From assembly GCA_944363935.1 (NCBI GenBank), contig CALVVT010000095.1, positions 1 through 36,602 of the forward strand: 36,602 bases of DNA. The letters run 5' to 3'. A program made the translations under genes and the position numbers. Shown one piece after another: positions 7,373 to 16,084 of this stretch. Source of the stretch: an uncultured Bacilli bacterium. Lineage in GTDB: Bacteria > Bacillota_I > Bacilli_A > RF39 > UBA660. Within the stretch, counting starts at the first letter, position 1. Every line of letters begins with the position of its first letter. Under the pieces are notes generated by a model, which was given only the letters and a program-made list of their open reading frames with translations, had not been told where the DNA came from and did not search any database.

Positions 7373-7389
7373 ATTATCACTGCTAAAAA

Positions 7390-7414
7390 TTAAAAAAAGA
7401 AGCCTAAACTTCTT
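7390..7414 (-). terminator. Terminator of RNase J gene
   Basis: 6-bp stem (7397-7402 with 7409-7414), 6-base loop holding the stop codon (7404-7406), and a seven-T tail on the minus strand. Confidence 0.75.
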
Positions 7415-9050
7415 CAATAACGATTAAAATCATTGGTTTACATTCAGTTTCTTTATATAAATATTTACCAACTTTATCACGCACTTCGTTTTTTATTTTA
7501 GCAAAATCTATTTGACTAGATTTAGTATGCTCTTTAATTAAATCTAACGATATTTTAGCGGTTTCTCTAATTAATTCGGTATTTTCTTTAACAAAGATAA
7601 ATCCTCTAGTAAGAACTTCAGGCCCTGAAAGTAATTTTTTAGTTACTTTATCAAGGGTAGCCGTTATAATAACAATTCCATTGTCACTTAAAAGCTCACG
7701 GTCTTTTAAAACTAGTTCTCCAACATCACCAGCTGAAAGTCCATCAATTAAAATATCGTCAATTGGTACTTTCATATTTTTAGGAATTAATTTACCATTT
7801 TCAAAATAAGCAACTTCGCCATTTAAATTAAGTAAAATATTTTCATCTCTCATCCCTATCGCTTTAGCCACATCAGCATTAGCTACTTGATGGCGATATT
7901 CACCAATAACAGGAAAATAATATTTTGGTTTCATTAAATCAAGCATTAACATTAAATCTTCGCTTGAAGCATGATGGGATAAGTATTTTTTTTCTGGTAA
8001 AGTTACCACATTAGCGCCTATTTTAGCTAGTCTATCCATAAGTTTAGTAGCACTACTTTCCATCCCATCTAATATTGGTGAGGCAAAAACAATGGTATCT
8101 TCTTCGTTAATAGTAACAAATTTATCATAGCCTCTAGCAATTCGCCAAAGATTAGAAAAAGGTCTTTCCATTTCGTCTGAAATGATAACTACAACTTTTT
8201 CGTCATTAACATGATGGATAGAAGCTATTTTTTTACGGTCAAAATCTAAATATTTTAAATCAATAGCTTTTAAAATCATTGTTTCTAATCTTTTACCCAT
8301 AATAACAACTTTTCTATCAGTAAGTTTTATTTCGTTAAAAAGTTCTTGAATTCTATAAAGCTGGGCCTGATAAATGTTATATAAAATACGGCCTTCATTT
8401 TTATTTAAAGTTTCACTAATTACCGCCCTTGTCCGGTGATTAGGTGAAGTAAAACCTTTTTTATCGGCATATAATGATTCACTTAATAAACATAAAACAC
8501 CTTGTTTACCAATATAAGCTAGTTTACCAATATCTGTCTTATAAGGTCCATGAACAGCCATGTCAAAGACAAAATTACCCGTATAAAAAATTACCCCGTC
8601 ACTTGTATAAAGTGCATAACCAACAGTATCTGGAACTGTATGAGTTAAAGAAACTGGAAAAATAGCATTTTCTCCAAACTCTAATTTTCGGTGAGGCTTA
8701 ATTAATATTAAATTATCTAAAGAAAGTCCTTCAGCTAAAAAATCTTCCTTAATAATTTCTAAAGTAAAAGCCGTTGCATATATTTTGATATTTGGAAGTT
8801 CTTTGACAATATTAGTCAAAGCTCCTAAATGTTCGTCATGTCCGTGCGTAATAAATATCCCTTTTATTCTTCTTATATTTTTCTTTAAATATTCAAATGA
8901 TGGAATAATATAATCTACTCCAAGCATTTTATCGTCTGCATACTTTAGACCGGCATCAAAAATAAAAATATCACGGTTAACTTCAACAACATACATATTT
9001 TTTCCGTTTTCATTTAAACCGCCTAAAGCAAAAATCTTAATTTTACTCAT
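7404..9050 (-). CDS. rnj: Ribonuclease J
   Basis: 548 residues, close to the 555 of Bacillus RNase J1. The metallo-beta-lactamase motif THGHDEHLG is at 68-76, followed by the beta-CASP region (HHASSEDLMLMLDLMKPKYY) and the RNase J C-terminal domain. The enzyme is a 5'-3' exoribonuclease and endonuclease for mRNA decay and rRNA maturation. AAAGGAG precedes the ATG. It is a single-gene unit with its own promoter inside the dagK terminator. J1 and J2 cannot be told apart from sequence alone. Confidence 0.93.
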   Translation of the reverse strand: MSKIKIFALGGLNENGKNMYVVEVNRDIFIFDAGLKYADDKMLGVDYIIPSFEYLKKNIRRIKGIFITHGHDEHLGALTNIVKELPNIKIYATAFTLEIIKEDFLAEGLSLDNLILIKPHRKLEFGENAIFPVSLTHTVPDTVGYALYTSDGVIFYTGNFVFDMAVHGPYKTDIGKLAYIGKQGVLCLLSESLYADKKGFTSPNHRTRAVISETLNKNEGRILYNIYQAQLYRIQELFNEIKLTDRKVVIMGKRLETMILKAIDLKYLDFDRKKIASIHHVNDEKVVVIISDEMERPFSNLWRIARGYDKFVTINEEDTIVFASPILDGMESSATKLMDRLAKIGANVVTLPEKKYLSHHASSEDLMLMLDLMKPKYYFPVIGEYRHQVANADVAKAIGMRDENILLNLNGEVAYFENGKLIPKNMKVPIDDILIDGLSAGDVGELVLKDRELLSDNGIVIITATLDKVTKKLLSGPEVLTRGFIFVKENTELIRETAKISLDLIKEHTKSSQIDFAKIKNEVRDKVGKYLYKETECKPMILIVIEEV

Positions 9051-9086
9051 TTTTTCTCCTTTCTTTTTTTATATAAATCTTAAACA

Positions 9087-9115
9087 ATTATATCAAATGA
9101 AAGAAAAAAAAGCAA
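9087..9115 (-). promoter_or_regulatory. Promoter of RNase J gene
   Basis: Minus strand TTGCTT (9110-9115), 17-base spacer, TATAAT (9087-9092). The -35 box is the 3' arm of the dagK terminator. Confidence 0.65.
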
Positions 9116-9130
9116 ACTAGTCATTTGCTT
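9102..9130 (-). terminator. Terminator of dagK
   Basis: 7-bp stem (9110-9116 with 9124-9130); the 7-base loop contains the dagK stop codon (9117-9119); eight-T tail. Confidence 0.75.
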
Positions 9131-10043
9131 CGTCAATAAATATATTTTTAACTTCACTTTTAGGAAGGAGCATTTTTATACCTCCAGCTACTTTAATATC
9201 AAAGACTTTTGATTTATCTTTATATTTTTCACCATCAATACACCAATATTTTCTTGGTTCTTCAGCTAATGTAATTTTTAAATGATTAGTTCTAAAAAAG
9301 TAAAAACCTGGTACTTTTCTAATATCTGTAGTTTTCATATAATATAAACTCTTTATAATATCTTTTTTGGTCGCAATATTAGAAAAAAGTACTTCAACTA
9401 ATCCATCATTCATTTTAACATCTTTAAAAAAATCAAAACCGCCCATTCTACTAGCATTACAAATTAAAATAAACGAATATAGTCCTTTACAAACTTCCCC
9501 ATTAGTTTCATAAGTAACTTCAAATAAACTAGTTTTTTGAAAAAATGATTTTACACCATTTATTAAATACGCTAGATAACCATAACGTTTTTTTAAATTT
9601 CTAGGTGTATCGTAAGCAACGTTAATAAATTTACCAAGTCCTGCAACATAGACAAATGGTTGGCCATTTATTGTACATATATCAAGAGTTCTCTCTACTC
9701 CATTTAAAATTAATTTTAAATTATTAACAGGATCTTTACCCATTCCAAACATTGCTCCTAAATCATTAGCTGTACCAAGCGGAATATGGGAAAGAAGAAG
9801 TTTTTCTTCTCTTTGCATATTACCTGCTACAACCTCGTTAAAAGTTCCATCACCACCTAAAGAAATAAGTAAATCCGTATTTTTTAAATCTTTAACTATT
9901 TCTTTAGCATGACCACTATATTTGGTATAAATAACATTAGCTTCATAGTTATTTTCTTTTAATAACTTGGTAAAATCATTAATTATTTTATCTTTATTAT
10001 TAGAGCCACTATTAGGATTACATAAAATTGTACATTTTTTCAT
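9117..10043 (-). CDS. dagK: Diacylglycerol kinase-type lipid kinase (DagK/YegS family)
   Basis: 309 residues. NPNSGSNN near the start, GGDGTFNEVV at 63-72 and PLGTANDLG later form the nucleotide-binding site of the DAGK catalytic family. The C-terminal domain ends with a WCIDGEKY segment. The enzyme phosphorylates diacylglycerol, recycling lipid made by lipoteichoic-acid synthesis (role from DgkB). ATG at 10041-10043 is chosen because GGTG lies 6 bases upstream; an in-frame GTG three codons earlier overlaps that site. Confidence 0.88.
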   Translation of the reverse strand: MKKCTILCNPNSGSNNKDKIINDFTKLLKENNYEANVIYTKYSGHAKEIVKDLKNTDLLISLGGDGTFNEVVAGNMQREEKLLLSHIPLGTANDLGAMFGMGKDPVNNLKLILNGVERTLDICTINGQPFVYVAGLGKFINVAYDTPRNLKKRYGYLAYLINGVKSFFQKTSLFEVTYETNGEVCKGLYSFILICNASRMGGFDFFKDVKMNDGLVEVLFSNIATKKDIIKSLYYMKTTDIRKVPGFYFFRTNHLKITLAEEPRKYWCIDGEKYKDKSKVFDIKVAGGIKMLLPKSEVKNIFIDEAND

Positions 10044-10059
10044 TTCGTTCACCAGCTTA

Positions 10060-10088
10060 ATTATATATTATTTTTTTTATTTGTTCAA
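10060..10088 (-). promoter_or_regulatory. Promoter of dagK
   Basis: Minus strand TTGAAC (10083-10088), 17-base spacer, TATAAT (10060-10065); it begins 3 bases after the sufS stop. Confidence 0.6.
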
Positions 10089-10090
10089 GT

Positions 10091-11281
10091 TTAAAAGAGT
10101 TCATTTTTAATATTAGGATTACTTAAAACTTTAATTAAATAATCGATTTCTTCTTTGGTATTATAAAAATATAAACTAATTCGGCAAGTATTTTTTATTG
10201 CTAATTCTTCTTTTAACATTTTCGCGCAGTGACTTCCAGCTCTTACACAAATATTATATTTATCTAAATAAATAGCTAAATCCTGCGGAAATATATCTAA
10301 ATAATTAAAAGCAATTATCGCACTTTCACTATTTTCATTATAAATTTTTATCTGCGGTAATTTTTGTAAACTTTTAATCAAATAATCACGTAATTCTTTT
10401 TCTTTTCGCATAATATTATCCATACCAATATTGTTTAAATAATCGATAATATAACCAAAAGCAATAACTCCTGCAACATTAGGTGTTCCTGCTTCTAATA
10501 AATCAGGTATCTCTTTATATATTCGGCGGCCATCAGTTGTAAATTCACTATTCATTCCCCCACCAAAAATTATTGGTCTCGTTTCTTTTAAAAGTTTTTC
10601 TTTACCATATAAAACACCAACTCCAGTTGGCCCACACATTTTATGTGCAGAAAAAGTTAAAAAATCAGCATCTATTTCTTTAACATTTACTTTAATATGA
10701 GGAATACTTTGAGCTCCATCAATGACCACTAAAATATTATGTTTATGGGCGAAATCACATATTTCTTTTACTGGCCTTACATCGCCAACAACATTAGTTA
10801 TATGCGCTAGAGAAATAACTTTTGTTTTTTCTGTAATACTATTTTTAACATTTTCAATTGTTACTTTATGATTATTATCAAGCGGAATATATTTTATTAC
10901 TAAATCAAGTTCACTAGCTAATTCAAACCAAGGTAAAATATTTGAAGCATGTTCACTTTTAGTAAGCAAAATTTCGTCGCCTTTATGTAAATGATATTTA
11001 AAATAGCCAAAAACTATTTTATTTAAACTATCCGTACATCCACTTGTAAACACTATTTCTTTTTCATAAGTAGCGCCAATAAAGTCTTTAACTTTTTTTC
11101 TTGTATTTTCATACATTGTACTAGCTTTAAGACTAATACTATAGTCACCTCTATGAGCGTTAGAACTATAAAAATTATAATAATCACTTAAAGCTTCTGA
11201 TAAAACAATTGGTTTTAAAGTCGTAGCTCCATTATCAAAATAGATAAGACCAGTTTGTAAAAGTTTAAAATCTTCTCTCAT
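10091..11281 (-). CDS. sufS: SufS/CsdA-type cysteine desulfurase
   Basis: 396 residues, the usual length for class II desulfurases. The PLP lysine is Lys214 in FSAHKMCGPTGVGVLYG; DGAQSIPH at 188-195 binds the cofactor; the catalytic Cys is Cys352 in RAGSHCA. It converts cysteine to alanine and enzyme-bound persulfide for Fe-S or thio-modification. No sufC, sufU, sufB or tRNA-thiolation gene is adjacent, so the sulfur acceptor is not evident. AGGAGG precedes the ATG. A TATAAT box at about 11300 fits its promoter. Confidence 0.9.
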   Translation of the reverse strand: MREDFKLLQTGLIYFDNGATTLKPIVLSEALSDYYNFYSSNAHRGDYSISLKASTMYENTRKKVKDFIGATYEKEIVFTSGCTDSLNKIVFGYFKYHLHKGDEILLTKSEHASNILPWFELASELDLVIKYIPLDNNHKVTIENVKNSITEKTKVISLAHITNVVGDVRPVKEICDFAHKHNILVVIDGAQSIPHIKVNVKEIDADFLTFSAHKMCGPTGVGVLYGKEKLLKETRPIIFGGGMNSEFTTDGRRIYKEIPDLLEAGTPNVAGVIAFGYIIDYLNNIGMDNIMRKEKELRDYLIKSLQKLPQIKIYNENSESAIIAFNYLDIFPQDLAIYLDKYNICVRAGSHCAKMLKEELAIKNTCRISLYFYNTKEEIDYLIKVLSNPNIKNELF

Positions 11282-11435
11282 TAGTTATACCTCCTAACAA
11301 TATTATATTAAATCAATTAAATTTGATAATAACAAAGTTCTAGTAAATTTAATTTCTAATTATATTTTATCATTTTTTTGCATATTTTCCAAAAAAAGGT
11401 CTCAATATATATTAGAATATTCGCAGATATTCACA

Positions 11436-11453
11436 AAAGAGCAATTGCTCTTT
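11436..11453. repeat. 18-bp palindrome over the HIT promoter
   Basis: AAAGAGCAATTGCTCTTT is a perfect 18-bp palindrome that overlaps the -35 box of the HIT promoter. It could be an operator, or a hairpin terminator (GAGC/GCTC then TTTTTC) insulating the gene. Confidence 0.5.
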
Positions 11454-11473
11454 TTCTTTATATGGAGTATAAT
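11445..11473 (+). promoter_or_regulatory. Promoter of HIT gene
   Basis: TTGCTC (11445-11450), 17-base spacer, TATAAT (11468-11473), 21 bases before the ATG. Confidence 0.6.
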
Positions 11474-11494
11474 ACTTTTGAAAGGTGTGATAGA

Positions 11495-11857
11495 ATGGAT
11501 ATTTTTTGTAAAATAATAAACGGTGAAATTCCTAGTTATACGATTTATGAAGACGAGGTTGTTAAAGTATTTTTAGATGTTAATCCTGATGTTAACGGTC
11601 ATACTTTAATTGTTCCTAAAAAACATATTTTAGATATTTATGATATGGATAAAGAAACTTTAAATCATATATTTGAAATAACTAAAAAAATTGATAAATT
11701 ATTAAGAGAAAAATTAAAGGCCGAAGGTCTTACTTTAGTCCAAAATAATGGTTTACTTCAGGAAGTTAAACATTTCCATTTACATTTAAAACCACAATAT
11801 AGTCAAAAACAAACGTTAAAAAAAGTAGAAGATGTTTATAAGGAACTAACAAATTAG
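11495..11857 (+). CDS. HIT-family nucleotide-binding protein
   Basis: 121 codons including the stop (120 residues), normal for HIT proteins. CKIINGEIPSYTIYED at the start, GHTLIVPKKH at 35-44 and the histidine triad HFHLHL at 93-98 identify the family, which hydrolyses nucleoside phosphoramidates or dinucleotides. ATG 11495 is chosen for its AAAGGTG site and the promoter just upstream; the longer open frame covers the promoter and is not coding. The stop codon sits in its terminator. Confidence 0.92.
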   Translation: MDIFCKIINGEIPSYTIYEDEVVKVFLDVNPDVNGHTLIVPKKHILDIYDMDKETLNHIFEITKKIDKLLREKLKAEGLTLVQNNGLLQEVKHFHLHLKPQYSQKQTLKKVEDVYKELTN

Positions 11858-11868
11858 TTCTTTTCTTC
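11843..11868 (+). terminator. Terminator of HIT gene
   Basis: 7-bp stem (11843-11849 with 11854-11860), 4-base loop, TTTTCTTC tail; the stop codon (11855-11857) is in the 3' arm. Confidence 0.7.
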
Positions 11869-11908
11869 TACGATAAATTCCTTAATACCTGTGACAGATA
11901 GCTTACTT

Positions 11909-11933
11909 ACTTTTTTTACATAGTCATATGATA
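11909..11933 (+). promoter_or_regulatory. Possible sigma-K-type promoter of the CotD-like gene
   Basis: CATATGATA (11925-11933) fits the sigma-K -10 consensus CATANNNTA, with an AC dinucleotide at 11909-11910 in place of a -35. No good TATAAT is present. The start point would be about 15 bases before the ATG. The motif is short and AT-rich, so chance is possible. Confidence 0.35.
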
Positions 11934-11954
11934 GTGTAGATAGGGGGAAAAGAA

Positions 11955-12206
11955 ATGTTTAAGAAAAACTGTATGTGTCAAAATAACTGTGAACCAAACT
12001 GTCCAGTTATTGAACCAGCAATTAATAAATGTGTAGAAAGACAGTTCTGTCACGAAGTTAATCATATTTGCCCAATTCATACTCATGTAATTAACAAACA
12101 CATTTATAATCACACTTATACTCCGCAGTATACTTGTTCTGAAGAAAATCAAGTTATAAACAATGATCCAGGATGCTGCGGTGGTTTTAACAACAATGGT
12201 TTTTAA
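11955..12206 (+). CDS. CotD-like Cys/His-rich spore coat protein
   Basis: 83 residues with 11 cysteines and 7 histidines. The order CPVIEPAINKCV, then a His-rich core (HTHVINKHIYNHTY) and a C-terminal PGCCGG resembles the CotD inner-coat family, in which a His-rich centre is flanked by Cys motifs. AGGGGGAAA gives a strong ribosome site. With spoIVFA and spoIVFB in the same window and a sigma-K-like box upstream, a spore-coat role is plausible. A metal-binding protein of another kind cannot be excluded. Confidence 0.65.
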   Translation: MFKKNCMCQNNCEPNCPVIEPAINKCVERQFCHEVNHICPIHTHVINKHIYNHTYTPQYTCSEENQVINNDPGCCGGFNNNGF

Positions 12207-12222
12207 GCCATTGTTTTAAAAT
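12192..12222 (+). terminator. Terminator between the CotD-like gene and ffh
   Basis: Perfect 8-bp stem (12192-12199 with 12208-12215); the 8-base loop holds the CotD-like stop codon (12204-12206). The plus-strand tail is TTTAAAA; the minus-strand tail is weaker but the hairpin directly follows the ffh stop. Confidence 0.6.
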
Positions 12223-13523
12223 GGCATTTTAAAATTTCCGTTTTTAAACTGTTTCATCATTGTTTTCATTTGTTCAAACTGTTTTAATAATCTATTTACT
12301 TCTTCAACACTTCGGCCACTACCAGCAGCGATTCTTCTTTTCCGACTAGCTTTTAAAATATCAGGATTTCTTCTTTCTTTTGGAGTCATTGATAGGATAA
12401 TTGCTTCGATATGAGCCATTTGTTTAGGATCAATATTTACATTATTAAGTCCCATTTTTTTAGCTCCAGGTAACATTTTTAAAATATTTTCCAGTGGCCC
12501 TAGTTTTTTTATTTGATTTAATTGAGTTAAAAAATCTTCTAAATCGAATTTTCCTTTTTGCATTTTTTCGGCCGCTTTTAAAGCTTCTTTATCGTCCATC
12601 AAACCTTCAGCTTTTTCAATCATACCCATTAAATCGCCCATATCTAAAATTCTATTAGCCATTCTTTCTGGATAAAAAGCTTCTAATCCATCCATTTTTT
12701 CACTAACACCAATAAATTTAATAGGAATATTAGTTAAATGTCTAATTGATAAAGCCGCTCCACCTTTGGTATCACCATCAAGTTTAGTTAGCACGGCTCC
12801 CGTTAAAGGTAACTTTTCGTTAAAACCTGTAATTACATTAACAGCATCTTGACCAGTCATACTATCGACAACTAATAATATTTCATTAGGATTAACTATT
12901 TCATTTATTTTTTGAAGTTCTTCCATTAAAGGTTCGTCAATATGTAATCTTCCAGCAGTATCGATTAAAACATAATTATAGCCTTTTTCTTTAGCATAAT
13001 TAACAGCATTTTTCGCAATTTCAACTGGATTACCTTTACCTTCACTATAAACCTCAATATTAAGTTCTTTTCCTAATTGTTTTAACTGGTCGATAGCGGC
13101 TGGACGGTAAACATCACAAGCAACAAGCAATGGTTTTAAACCATATTTTTTTCTAACTAATCTAGCAAGTTTCCCCGCCGTAGTTGTTTTACCACTACCT
13201 TGAAGACCCGCCATCATTACAATAGTCATTGGTTTTACTACTATTAAAGGCTCATCTTCTTTACCTAGTAAATCAACTAGTTCATCTTTAACAATTTTAA
13301 CAAAAACTTCGCCCGGTTTTAAACTTTTAGCAACTTCTTCACCCAATGCTTTTTCTTTTACATTGTTAATAAATTCTTTAACTACTTTATAGTTAACATC
13401 AGCTTCTAATAAAGCAAGCCTTATTTCTCTTGTAACTTCACCAATATTATCTTCAGTTATTTTTCCATAACCTTTTATTTTATTTAAAGCACTTTGTAGT
13501 CTATCCCCTAAATTTTCAAACAT
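12216..13523 (-). CDS. ffh: Signal recognition particle GTPase Ffh
   Basis: 435 residues. The N domain is followed by the G domain with GLQGSGKTTTAGKLA (about 106-120), DTAGR and TKLDGDTKGGAAL, then the methionine-rich M domain (about 325-435) with SRKRRIAAGSGRSVEEVNRL, which binds SRP RNA. Ffh targets nascent membrane proteins to FtsY and the translocon. ATG 13521-13523 is chosen for GAGGTG 7 bases upstream; the longer frame starts ten codons earlier inside the promoter region. A TATAAT box at 13555-13560 is likely its -10. Confidence 0.96.
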   Translation of the reverse strand: MFENLGDRLQSALNKIKGYGKITEDNIGEVTREIRLALLEADVNYKVVKEFINNVKEKALGEEVAKSLKPGEVFVKIVKDELVDLLGKEDEPLIVVKPMTIVMMAGLQGSGKTTTAGKLARLVRKKYGLKPLLVACDVYRPAAIDQLKQLGKELNIEVYSEGKGNPVEIAKNAVNYAKEKGYNYVLIDTAGRLHIDEPLMEELQKINEIVNPNEILLVVDSMTGQDAVNVITGFNEKLPLTGAVLTKLDGDTKGGAALSIRHLTNIPIKFIGVSEKMDGLEAFYPERMANRILDMGDLMGMIEKAEGLMDDKEALKAAEKMQKGKFDLEDFLTQLNQIKKLGPLENILKMLPGAKKMGLNNVNIDPKQMAHIEAIILSMTPKERRNPDILKASRKRRIAAGSGRSVEEVNRLLKQFEQMKTMMKQFKNGNFKMPF

Positions 13524-13607
13524 TACAATCACCTCAATATGTTTTAATGACATAATTATATCATGGATTTATTTTTTTTTAAAGAAATTTATGACTTTCC
13601 TATTGTA

Positions 13608-13635
13608 TAAAAAACACAGTTTCAAATAAACTGTG
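13608..13635 (-). terminator. Terminator of ftsA-ftsZ
   Basis: 8-bp stem (13615-13622 with 13628-13635), 5-base loop, TTTTTT tail on the minus strand, about 60 bases after the ftsZ stop. Confidence 0.85.
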
Positions 13636-13693
13636 CTATAGAAAGTACCTTCTTAATAGAATATACTATATTTCATATAAATTAATATTTATA

Positions 13694-14740
13694 TTAAAGT
13701 CCTCTTTTTCGCAAGAATAAAGGAATAGCAGAATCATCGTTATCTTCTAAAATAGAATTTACATCGCTGCTAGCATGCGCTAATTCCTTGGTGTCGTCTT
13801 CAAAACCAGTAGCAATAACAGTTACAATAATTTCGTCAGTGAAATTTTCGTTAATAACTGCTCCAAAAATAGTATTCAAATCGCCTCCAGCAGATTTTCT
13901 AATAGCTTCAGCCGCTTCTTCTACTTCAAATAAAGTTAAATTAGGTCCACCAGTTACATTAATAATAGCGTCAGTAGCTCCATCAATACTAGTTTCTAAA
14001 AGCGGAGAAAGAACAGCTTGATTAGCTGCTTCAACAGCTCTATCTTCACCTACTCCAGCTCCAATACCAATTAAAGCGTTACCTCTTTTTTCCATAACGG
14101 CTTTAACATCAGCGAAGTCTAGATTAATAAGTCCAGCTACAGCAATTAAATCTGAAATAGATTGAACACCTCTTCTTAAAACATTGTCTACTTCTTTAAA
14201 AGAATCTAATAATGGAGTTGATTTATCAATAATTTCTCTTAAGCGGTCATTTGGAACAACAATTAAAGTATCTACATGTTTCTTTAATTCGTCAATACCT
14301 TCTAATGCTTGTTGCATTCTTTTTTTACCTTCAAATGAAAATGGTTTAGTAACAATACCAACAGTTAAAGCACCTTTACTTTGGGCGATATCAGCAATAA
14401 CTGGCGCTGCACCAGTTCCAGTACCACCACCCATTCCGCAAGTAATAAATACCATATCTGTATCTTTTAAAGCTTCCTCTAATTCATTTTTAGATTCTAA
14501 AGCTGCTTCTTTACCTATTTTAGGGTTAGCTCCGGCTCCAAGTCCATTAGTAAGTTCTGAACCTATTTGTATTTTTGTTTCTGCTAAAGAGTTATTTAAA
14601 ACCTGTAAATCTGTGTTTGCAGCAATAAAATCAACACCTTGTACACCTGATTCAATCATTCTATTAACGGCATTACCACCGCCACCACCAATTCCAATTA
14701 CTTTAATTCTTGCTAATTGATCCATTTCTAATCCAAACAT
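13694..14740 (-). CDS. ftsZ: Cell division protein FtsZ
   Basis: 348 residues. [17 protein letters not shown] (about 16-32) and the tubulin signature [10 protein letters not shown] (102-111) bind GTP. The linker is short and the C-terminus [10 protein letters not shown] is the conserved peptide that binds FtsA. FtsZ polymerises into the division ring. GGAGG precedes the ATG, and it lies 12 bases after ftsA in one operon. Confidence 0.98.
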   Translation of the reverse strand: MFGLEMDQLARIKVIGIGGGGGNAVNRMIESGVQGVDFIAANTDLQVLNNSLAETKIQIGSELTNGLGAGANPKIGKEAALESKNELEEALKDTDMVFITCGMGGGTGTGAAPVIADIAQSKGALTVGIVTKPFSFEGKKRMQQALEGIDELKKHVDTLIVVPNDRLREIIDKSTPLLDSFKEVDNVLRRGVQSISDLIAVAGLINLDFADVKAVMEKRGNALIGIGAGVGEDRAVEAANQAVLSPLLETSIDGATDAIINVTGGPNLTLFEVEEAAEAIRKSAGGDLNTIFGAVINENFTDEIIVTVIATGFEDDTKELAHASSDVNSILEDNDDSAIPLFLRKRGL

Positions 14741-14752
14741 TTATAATTCCTC

Positions 14753-15988
14753 CTATTCCCCGAAAAAGTACCCAAATACTTTACCGAGCATTGTATCATT
14801 AGATGTGCTTACCAAATGTTTATTTGGGGTTGATAGCACTTCCATATCATCACGACTTATCATAGTATATTCATGACTTTTTAATTTTAAATTTCCAATA
14901 AAATAAATGATATTACCAATTGCTGTACTATATTTATTATCTCTTGCCCCAATTAATTTAATCTTTCCAATACTAACTTTGTCACCTAATACTTTATGAC
15001 ATAAATATTCGATATTTTCTAAATTACTTAAGCCACCAGTGATAATAATATACTGCAATGGTTTATTAGTCAAATTACTCATTTCTTCTTTAACAATTTC
15101 TAATAATTCAGTTAATTCATTTTCTACTAATCTCGAAACTTCTAATTGACTAATTCTAATTTTTCTTTTGTCGTCAGTAATAATTTCATATAAATTATTA
15201 ACATCAGCATTATGAGAATATGCTAGTGCGAACCGTTCTTTTATTCTTTTAGCTTCGTCAAGGTTTACTTTAAATTTATAAGCAATTTCCTTGTCAATGT
15301 CAAAACCACCCATATCGATAACCCGGCTATTAATAGCAAGACCCCGGTTATATAAACTAATACTGGTAGTTTCAGCCCCCATGTTTATTACCATACCAAT
15401 ATTATTTAGTTTACTATTTTTATAAGCAATTAAATCCGTAATACTGCCTGTTGCAATATCGACAAGCTCAATTCCTAATCCTTCTAAAATACTGGCTACC
15501 GAATAAACATTTTTCTTTGGTACCGTAACCATAATTGCTCTGGTATCTAAAGTTTTACCACTTTTTCCTTTCGGATCCTCTACTATATTACCATCAACTT
15601 TAAAATCAATTGGTAACATATTAACAAATTCATGGTCAGGTAAAATGTTTTTGCGAATACCTTTACGATAAGCTTCCATTATATCTTTAGCTGTAACCAT
15701 TTCACCATTAATTGGTACCTGACTGTTTACCACTGTATATTCCGCAAAATAAGTTGGTACAGAAGCAATAACTTTTTTTATTTCAATGCCAAGCATATCT
15801 TCGATTTCCGCAAATGCTTTAGAAATACTAGCACTAGCTTTTTTGGGGTCAACAATTAACCCTCTTTTTATGCCCATAGCTTTAGTACTAGTAGTTGCTA
15901 GTAAATTTAAGCGATTTTTGGTAAGTTCACAAACAACAACCTTTATCGCATCACTACCGATATCTATGCTGGTGTAAACATGCTCCAT
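14753..15988 (-). CDS. ftsA: Cell division protein FtsA
   Basis: 411 residues, actin fold. SIDIGSDAIKVVV at the start (phosphate 1), NMGAETTSISLY (phosphate 2) and YIIITGGLSNLENIEYL (adenosine motif) are visible, as is the 1C domain region around AFAEIEDMLGIEIKKVIASV. The C-terminal GKVFGYFFGE is an amphipathic membrane-anchoring helix. FtsA tethers FtsZ to the membrane. GGAG precedes the ATG. Confidence 0.95.
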   Translation of the reverse strand: MEHVYTSIDIGSDAIKVVVCELTKNRLNLLATTSTKAMGIKRGLIVDPKKASASISKAFAEIEDMLGIEIKKVIASVPTYFAEYTVVNSQVPINGEMVTAKDIMEAYRKGIRKNILPDHEFVNMLPIDFKVDGNIVEDPKGKSGKTLDTRAIMVTVPKKNVYSVASILEGLGIELVDIATGSITDLIAYKNSKLNNIGMVINMGAETTSISLYNRGLAINSRVIDMGGFDIDKEIAYKFKVNLDEAKRIKERFALAYSHNADVNNLYEIITDDKRKIRISQLEVSRLVENELTELLEIVKEEMSNLTNKPLQYIIITGGLSNLENIEYLCHKVLGDKVSIGKIKLIGARDNKYSTAIGNIIYFIGNLKLKSHEYTMISRDDMEVLSTPNKHLVSTSNDTMLGKVFGYFFGE

Positions 15989-16015
15989 ACCATCATCTCC
16001 TACAGTCTACAACTA

Positions 16016-16044
16016 ATTATACTATATTTTTTTGTAAATGAAAA
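16016..16044 (-). promoter_or_regulatory. Promoter of ftsA-ftsZ
   Basis: Minus strand TTTTCA (16039-16044), 17-base spacer, TATAAT (16016-16021), 27 bases upstream of the ftsA start. Confidence 0.55.
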
Positions 16045-16049
16045 GTAAA

Positions 16050-16084
16050 TGTAAAAATTTATCGAAAAAAATCGCTTAAATTTT
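16050..16084 (-). terminator. Weak terminator of thyX
   Basis: 8-bp AT-only stem (16054-16061 with 16077-16084), short inner CGA/TCG pairing, modest T tail. The thyX stop (16076-16078) is in the stem. Confidence 0.4.

Noticed and set aside
7373-7417. Start of the DUF6273 fragment at MKKFRLLFLIF as a signal peptide
   Set aside because: These bases are the RNase J terminator hairpin and its T tail; the apparent hydrophobic leader is translated terminator.
11378-11494. N-terminal extension of the HIT protein
   Set aside because: It covers the palindrome, -35 and -10 boxes and the ribosome site; the family starts at MDIFCKIING.
11916-12152. Minus-strand frame opposite the CotD-like gene
   Set aside because: No ribosome site, no known motif; the plus-strand frame has AGGGGGAAA and the Cys/His pattern.
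13788-14720. Long plus-strand open frames opposite ftsZ
   Set aside because: They are antisense shadows of FtsZ with low-complexity Ser/Pro/Ile composition and no ribosome sites.
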